A DNA stretch of 64,000 nucleotides from SAR116 cluster bacterium AG-325-I21 (GTDB lineage Bacteria > Pseudomonadota > Alphaproteobacteria > Puniceispirillales > Puniceispirillaceae): positions 1 to 64,000 of the forward strand of contig QBYK01000006.1 in NCBI GenBank assembly GCA_003282865.1, written 5' to 3'. The notes below the pieces were generated by a model. It was not told the origin of the DNA. It saw only the letters and a program-made list of their open reading frames with translations, and searched no databases. Positions 58,804 to 64,000 of this stretch are shown piece by piece (the first letter of the stretch is position 1; every line of letters begins with the position of its first letter). Both the position numbers and the translations under genes were made by a program.

Positions 58804-59556
58804 ATGAAACAACATGACCAACTAGGTTTGACAGAAGAGAGTGTTCAAATGCTTTTAATGCAGCGGGCTGATCTGAGAGTAAAAGTCGACTTAACTATTT
58901 CAAGATTGCTCTTGAAGATTTTTCCCGAAAAGCCTGTTAGGAAGTTCATTTTCAAAACTGTTTTGCCACTTTATTACAAAGTTGGTCTAAAACCGCTAAT
59001 CAGACGCTATATGAGTTCATGTGAAATAGATTTTCAAAATTTAAAGCCTCATTTGGACATTAATAAACTCGAATGTAAAATTTTAGATATCGGCGCGGGA
59101 TTCAGCGGCATAAGCGTTTTCCTTTTCCATTTCTTAGGAAAAAAGACCAAATTCTGTTTACTAGACCGTGACTCCGTTACAGCAGATTGGAAGATTGGCT
59201 ACCATCACGACGCAAATAGTTTCTCAAGCTATAATAGCTTTCCTCTTGTGAAGATTTTTTTAAAAGCAAGTGGACTACACCATAACAACGTAAAAACGAT
59301 AGATATTAACAAACAACCTTTCCCAGAGAATGCCAAATTTGATATTGTAATATCTTTATTGTCAATGGGTTACCATTATCCGATCGACGTTTATGCTGAT
59401 GGTATACGTAAAACAACAAATAAGGGCGCAAAAATATTTCTTGATTTAAGAGACGGCTATTACAATCTAGCCGAAGTCGAAAACGTGCTCAACGCTAAAG
59501 CCACACTGATCAAAACCTCAAAGAATTCAAAAAGGTATTTATTAATTAGGATTTAG
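58804..59556 (+). CDS. SAM-dependent methyltransferase-like protein
   Basis: ORF 58798..59556, ATG at 58804; 'KILDIGAGFSGISVFLFHFLGKKTKFCLLDRD', 'FDIVISLLSMGYHYPID'. Confidence 0.72.
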   Translation: MKQHDQLGLTEESVQMLLMQRADLRVKVDLTISRLLLKIFPEKPVRKFIFKTVLPLYYKVGLKPLIRRYMSSCEIDFQNLKPHLDINKLECKILDIGAGFSGISVFLFHFLGKKTKFCLLDRDSVTADWKIGYHHDANSFSSYNSFPLVKIFLKASGLHHNNVKTIDINKQPFPENAKFDIVISLLSMGYHYPIDVYADGIRKTTNKGAKIFLDLRDGYYNLAEVENVLNAKATLIKTSKNSKRYLLIRI

Positions 59557-59585
59557 TTGGATGGTCTAACGCTCAGTATTCACGC

Positions 59586-60419
59586 CTAAATGCATTTCAT
59601 CTCATCCAAAGTATTAAAATATCTTAATATTATATTACTCTCGCGGGCAACCGTTCGTAAGCGGGATATGTCTAATTCAGAATGAATCAATTCACGACCA
59701 TCATCGTTTTCATAATTAAACGTAATTGAATCACCAACCTGGGTGCAAATATCACCGATCCGAAATCCATTTGTGTTTTTTATATTTAAACAATTTGTAC
59801 CAATCTTTGTTTTATTATGGAGGGTTAAAATCACATCGCAAAGGAAACTAAATTCACAAAAATCACGTATCTGCCGGCCACCATTCTGAATAATAAAACT
59901 ATGACTTTTTCTAGCTGGAGGATTTAACACCCTGTCAATGAAACTATTAAAACCGTTTTGTGTGAAACATGAGAAAAAGCCTGCTGGCCTCAGCACTAAT
60001 GTGGAAACCTCATTTTCATTCGTGTATTTTTCCAAACATAACTCTAACAAACATTTTTCTTCGCCATACTCGTCAGAAGGATTAAATTCACTAGCTTCAC
60101 GGATAGGGATATTTTTGATTTTTTTCAACCCATATACGGCTGCAGAAGAGATAAATACTATGTTTTTTGGTTTTAGCTTTAAAAGGACATTGGTCAGTTG
60201 AAACTCAAAATCTTTTTGGTTGATTTGAACGTTAAACTTGCGAGAAAGGTAAGGGCTTCCCCCAATTATTACACTATCTGCAAAATCAATGCTTGACGCC
60301 ATGTTAAATAAATTTGGCAACGAAATAAAAATAAAATCTTTTTTCTTCAATTTAGAACTGAGAAACTGATCAAAACGCCGCCCTCCTATCAATACTATTT
60401 TAGGCATCCATTTTCCCAA
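59586..60419 (-). CDS. NAD-dependent epimerase/dehydratase family protein
   Basis: 'IVFISSAAVYGLKKIKNIPIREASEFNPSDEYGEEKCLLELCLEKY', 'LVLRPAGFFS'. N-terminal Rossmann motif is atypical (IVLIGGRRF). Confidence 0.72.
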   Translation of the reverse strand: MGKWMPKIVLIGGRRFDQFLSSKLKKKDFIFISLPNLFNMASSIDFADSVIIGGSPYLSRKFNVQINQKDFEFQLTNVLLKLKPKNIVFISSAAVYGLKKIKNIPIREASEFNPSDEYGEEKCLLELCLEKYTNENEVSTLVLRPAGFFSCFTQNGFNSFIDRVLNPPARKSHSFIIQNGGRQIRDFCEFSFLCDVILTLHNKTKIGTNCLNIKNTNGFRIGDICTQVGDSITFNYENDDGRELIHSELDISRLRTVARESNIILRYFNTLDEMKCI

Positions 60420-61384
60420 TCTATTTTCTCAAATTTGGGAACAGTGAGGTCCTTTAAACATTTTTTTATATAAGCAACAAATTCCTGTGTTGGTTTGGTT
60501 TCACTATCCCAAGTCATAAGGGATTCCCTCATTTTTGGCTCTGAATAATAAAGTGACTCTCTTGCTTTTTCACCGTCACGGAGGCCAATGTATTTTATTT
60601 CAATATCATCTCTTCTGAGTTTTTGTCCAAACGCAACGGCGCGCAAACCCGCGTCTTCAATAAAGTTTCTTGCTAGCGCATCAATGTTCACTTCCGATCC
60701 CATGTCCAAAACAACTACCCTGCTGTCAATTTTGGAAAAAGCTGTATCAATCACCAGTTCAACTGCTTGCTGTATCGACATAAAATAGCGCCATGCTTCT
60801 TTTGATGTGACAGTGACCGGTCCCCCCTCAGCAATTTGTTCTTTAAAGATGGGAAGGACTGAACCACTAGAATTAATAACATTACCAAACCTGATAACTT
60901 GACCGTTTTTAAAGTTTTCATCAAAAATCAGAAGCTCACAAATGCGTTTTGTGAAGCCCATTATATTTATCGGCCAGACCGCTTTATCTGTAGATATAAG
61001 AGTAATTTTTTTTGCATTCGTTTTAGCAAAATCAATGACATTCATAGTTGATTTTACGTTATTGTGAAAATAAAGAAATGGGTTAACTTCCGATAATGGA
61101 ACATGCTTATAAGCCGCAGCGTGAATGACAATTTCGAAGTTTGTTTCCGCCAAATGATTTTTCCATAGCTTTTCACATAAGTTTGCGGGCAGAAATGTAA
61201 TTTTTTTTGAACACTCAGAGAGGCTTTTTTGAAGTCTAAATAACGAATTTTCGTTTGCATCAATGCAATACAACTCCGCGTTGCCTGTAGACTTTGCTAA
61301 TTGTTCAACTATTTCTGAACCAACACTGCCACCCGCGCCAGTTACAAGAATTTTTCCGTTTATTTGCTGCAGTTTGTTACTCAC
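60395..61384 (-). CDS. CapD/FlaA1-like nucleotide-sugar 4,6-dehydratase/epimerase
   Basis: 'GKILVTGAGGSVGSEIVEQLAKSTGNAELYCIDANENSLFRLQKSL', 'VIHAAAYKHVPLSEVNPFLYFHNNVKSTMNVIDFA', 'ISTDKAVWPINIMGFTKRICE', 'RFGNVINSSGSVLPIFKEQIAEGGPVTVTSKEAWRYFMSIQQAVELV'. Confidence 0.93.
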   Translation of the reverse strand: MSNKLQQINGKILVTGAGGSVGSEIVEQLAKSTGNAELYCIDANENSLFRLQKSLSECSKKITFLPANLCEKLWKNHLAETNFEIVIHAAAYKHVPLSEVNPFLYFHNNVKSTMNVIDFAKTNAKKITLISTDKAVWPINIMGFTKRICELLIFDENFKNGQVIRFGNVINSSGSVLPIFKEQIAEGGPVTVTSKEAWRYFMSIQQAVELVIDTAFSKIDSRVVVLDMGSEVNIDALARNFIEDAGLRAVAFGQKLRRDDIEIKYIGLRDGEKARESLYYSEPKMRESLMTWDSETKPTQEFVAYIKKCLKDLTVPKFEKIDWENGCLK

Positions 61385-61538
61385 GTTGCACCTTTTGTTT
61401 CAAATTTTTAAGATCCACCTTAATTCCTAAAGCTTTACAAAATATTCTTGGCAGAAGGTGGAGCTAATCTGCAGGATTTAATAAAAAGGTCGCTCTTACG
61501 ATCAAAAGAAAAGTGTAAAAGGTTTAGGTTAAATAACA

Positions 61539-62351
61539 TCATCTATTGTGCGTAATTTGCCTGATTGATTTTTTTAAATTTTCAAGTGTTTCAATTAGTT
61601 GTACAAGGCTTTTGTAATATTCTACCGTGTAAAATGCACATCTGTCACCAAAGTTTTGTAAACAAAATTTAATTTGGTTACCATCTGGTGGGTTGTGTGC
61701 GTCAATCAGGGAAGTGTCTGTAACTACAGGACTGCTTAAATGAACTTGAAAGACTGCCTCTAGCGGCAAGTTAGAAAAGTATTCTGTAAATGTCTGACGT
61801 TGCGCAACTGCAGAAATCATTGCATGAGCATGATCATATAAGAATTTTATCTGATTTTGTCTTACTAATTCTGCAATAAACCATGGCTCGGTCACCGTCG
61901 TATAAGCACGGCCACCCAAATCGTTGTTATTTTCTACCAATATTTCAAGGCCACTGAAGCGATTTCTAAACCAATCAATATTCGTTTTGGCATTCTTCAA
62001 TAGAACAGATGCTGACAGTTCCTCACCATCTCCAACTGCTCTCCCTCGACATACCTTAAAGCTGGTATTATTCGTTACCATGTGAAACGAAACCCCCTTA
62101 AGCGATCGAAATCCTCGCACTCTTTGCTCAATGAAACCGTGGTCTGAAGCGGACCAACGCTGAGTAATTTCGCACTTACAATGATACATCAGCACATTAT
62201 TACGTTGCGCATGCGGCACCACGTTATCCCTAGCCTCAAGCCCCCCAAAGGCACCAACCAAATTAAAAAAAAATTTATTTTTCGCAAGGTGTGAAATTGG
62301 AGTTAATATTCTAGGATTCAAAAAATTTTCTTTCAAAACTTTATCCAACAC
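61539..62351 (-). CDS. DUF692/UPF0276 (MNIO, multinuclear non-heme iron enzyme)-like protein
   Basis: 'LEILVENNNDLGGRAYTTVTEPWFIAELVRQNQIKFLYDHAHAMISAV', 'LPLEAVFQVHLSSPVVTDTSLIDAHNPPD' match the DUF692 ENNN / D-x-AH-A / H-S-P / DAH pattern. GTG start proposed by the ORF track. Confidence 0.7.
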   Translation of the reverse strand: MLDKVLKENFLNPRILTPISHLAKNKFFFNLVGAFGGLEARDNVVPHAQRNNVLMYHCKCEITQRWSASDHGFIEQRVRGFRSLKGVSFHMVTNNTSFKVCRGRAVGDGEELSASVLLKNAKTNIDWFRNRFSGLEILVENNNDLGGRAYTTVTEPWFIAELVRQNQIKFLYDHAHAMISAVAQRQTFTEYFSNLPLEAVFQVHLSSPVVTDTSLIDAHNPPDGNQIKFCLQNFGDRCAFYTVEYYKSLVQLIETLENLKKSIRQITHNR

Positions 62352-62770
62352 GGCAGTATGTTAGTCGAAGGTGTATTGATATCCTCTTGCCAAGGTAGCT
62401 AACAAATCGGTTTTGGCGCAACCACACTGTTAAATACCTTATTAAACTAATCAAACCAACACGACAAAATTCAAAGAAAAAAAATCTTGAAACCACGGGT
62501 TGTTTGATTTTAGCCAACCGCGCTAGCCCTTTCCTTTTCAAGATGCAAGAAATCTCGATCTGCAATTACAGATCTTTATGCGGGTTGTCTTTTTGCAATA
62601 ATAGCCGTAAGTTAATAAGGCGGATTTGAGTAAGTAACAACATTTTTTGGGCAGCACAAACCATTAATGGGCGTATCAGAAACTCCTAGCGAGGCACTAA
62701 AGGTGAGCCATATTTGATCTCGACCTGCTAATAACCTTTTCTAGATTAATCTAAATGCATTGGAGAAGAA

Positions 62771-63706
62771 ATGTCCCAATTAGATGTTAAAGGTGCGATG
62801 AGCGCCTATGCAGATGGGCAAAACGTAATGGATTACCTGCGCCACAAGCACGGCATTGATCACAACAACAGTGAAATTATTGAACTTTCCTATGATCTCC
62901 AGGCTGGATCCTATGCGAAAAGCACAGAACTTCATATTCAAGAACGTATGGATTACGCAAAATTGATGAGTGAATATATTCGTCCCCACTTAAATGGGGC
63001 CACCAGCCTGCTTGATGTGGGGACTGGAGAACTAAGCACGATCTCATTACTAGCAAATCATTTAGATGAAAACACAAGCGTATTTGCATTTGACATCAGC
63101 TGGTCAAGATTATTCAAAGGGCAAAAGTTTTGGAACAAATGGAATAAAAACAAAACTTTAGAATTAAATTTATTTGTCGCAGATATGAAAGAGATACCGC
63201 TATTAGACAACAGCGTAGATGTTGTTACATCGAATCATGCGATTGAGCCAAATGGTGAATGTCTTAAACAAATATTGTCTGAAATATTTCGTGTTTGCAG
63301 TCAGGTTTGTGTGCTATTTGAACCATCTTTTGAGCTTAACTCCGCTGAAGGAAAGGCAAGAATGGCCAAACATGGTTACATTCGCAACCTTCAACGGGAA
63401 AGTGAGGCACTCGGTGGAACGGTTTTAAGTATTGAATTGTTTCCCCTCACTCACTCAAAATTAAATCCAACTGCCTGCTACGTAATCGCTCCGCCAAAAC
63501 ATTCTAAAATGTCCATAAACTCTAGAAATCATTTCAGCGCGCCAGGAACCAACTTACCGCTGACACCCATTGATAACTTTCTATATTCAGAAGATATGGC
63601 CGTGGCGTTCCCGATCTTAAAAAATATTCCCTTGCTACGCTCTGAAAAAGCGATCTTAGCAACAGCTTTGTTGGCCGACCGCGATCCTGAAGGAGTGAGC
63701 GAGTGA
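62771..63706 (+). CDS. Class I SAM-dependent methyltransferase
   Basis: 'ATSLLDVGTGELSTISLLANHLDENTSVFAFDISWSRLFKGQKF', 'DNSVDVVTSNHAIEPNGECLKQILSEIFRVC'. Confidence 0.8.
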   Translation: MSQLDVKGAMSAYADGQNVMDYLRHKHGIDHNNSEIIELSYDLQAGSYAKSTELHIQERMDYAKLMSEYIRPHLNGATSLLDVGTGELSTISLLANHLDENTSVFAFDISWSRLFKGQKFWNKWNKNKTLELNLFVADMKEIPLLDNSVDVVTSNHAIEPNGECLKQILSEIFRVCSQVCVLFEPSFELNSAEGKARMAKHGYIRNLQRESEALGGTVLSIELFPLTHSKLNPTACYVIAPPKHSKMSINSRNHFSAPGTNLPLTPIDNFLYSEDMAVAFPILKNIPLLRSEKAILATALLADRDPEGVSE

Positions 63707-64000
63707 TATTTGATTGTATTTGTAGATGCCTGTAAATGGAAAGAATTGCTAATAATGTCAGGTATATTGTTGTTTGCAGGTGACGGGCTTTAGCCCGCAA
63801 AACTTTGCTGCAAGCGTAGCATATATAGAAAGAAAATCTAATAATTGCTCATCGTGCTCGTAAAAATTAAAAATCAAAAATGGTTCCGATGCATGTCCAA
63901 TTAATTATCTTTAATGGGATTTTTCGTTTCTCCATCACAAAAGGTGAGTCATAATCCCAGGCTCCGCATGATTTATTGAACCCTTGACAAAATAAGCAAT

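Noticed and set aside
63755-63830. Small hairpin (GGGCTTTAGCCC with TTTGC/GCAAA arms) after the last methyltransferase
   Set aside because: Plausible terminator, but the stem is interrupted and there is no clear U-tract, so not annotated.
1-64000. CRISPR array, tRNA/rRNA, prophage or IS element
   Set aside because: No regularly spaced direct repeats, no recognisable cloverleaf or rRNA sequence, and no transposase, integrase or phage structural protein found in either strand; weakly conserved tRNAs could be missed without a tool.

Overview
The window looks like a moderately AT-rich, probably alphaproteobacterial (marine-type) chromosome. This is inferred from gene content, with no database search. 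Coding density is high, but several loci are clearly decaying. Three blocks can be read. (1) ~1-23.4 kb is metabolic and transport: an edge-truncated FMN-dependent alpha-hydroxy-acid dehydrogenase, an Fe(III)-type ABC permease, a TerC/YjbE protein, a DUF1932 oxidoreductase, an EamA permease, a MalY/PatB-type C-S lyase, a TPP enzyme and an aromatic/aspartate aminotransferase. These are followed by a putative sulfoacetate/organosulfonate operon (acylating aldehyde dehydrogenase, acyl-CoA ligase, TctCBA tripartite transporter, TauE/SafE sulfite-exporter-like protein) and a YnjBCD-type ABC transporter. Three pseudogenes lie among them: rhodanese, amino-acid ABC ATPase and EamA. (2) ~23.9-33.3 kb is a mixed region: an ATP-grasp/epimerase/phosphoesterase triad, a Wzz-like protein, a D-amino-acid aminotransferase-like protein, a WecA-like transferase, HflX, an SDR and a UDP-glucuronate-epimerase-like protein. 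(3) ~33.6-63.7 kb is a large surface-polysaccharide locus. It has RmlA/RmlB, a DegT aminotransferase, a FemAB-like acyltransferase, a NeuB-like/SpsF-like/class III aminotransferase/SDR module, a Wzx-like flippase, two Wzy/WaaL-like proteins, glycosyltransferases, a kinase pair, CapD-like and a DUF692/MNIO-like enzyme. The observations most worth following up are the sulfonate operon with an intra-operon palindrome, a paralogous pair with one copy frameshifted at a T7 tract, homopolymer tracts in wzx and glycosyltransferase genes, a NeuB-like protein apparently lacking the SAF domain, and an MNIO-like enzyme inside a glycan locus. No tRNA, rRNA, CRISPR array or transposase was recognised.
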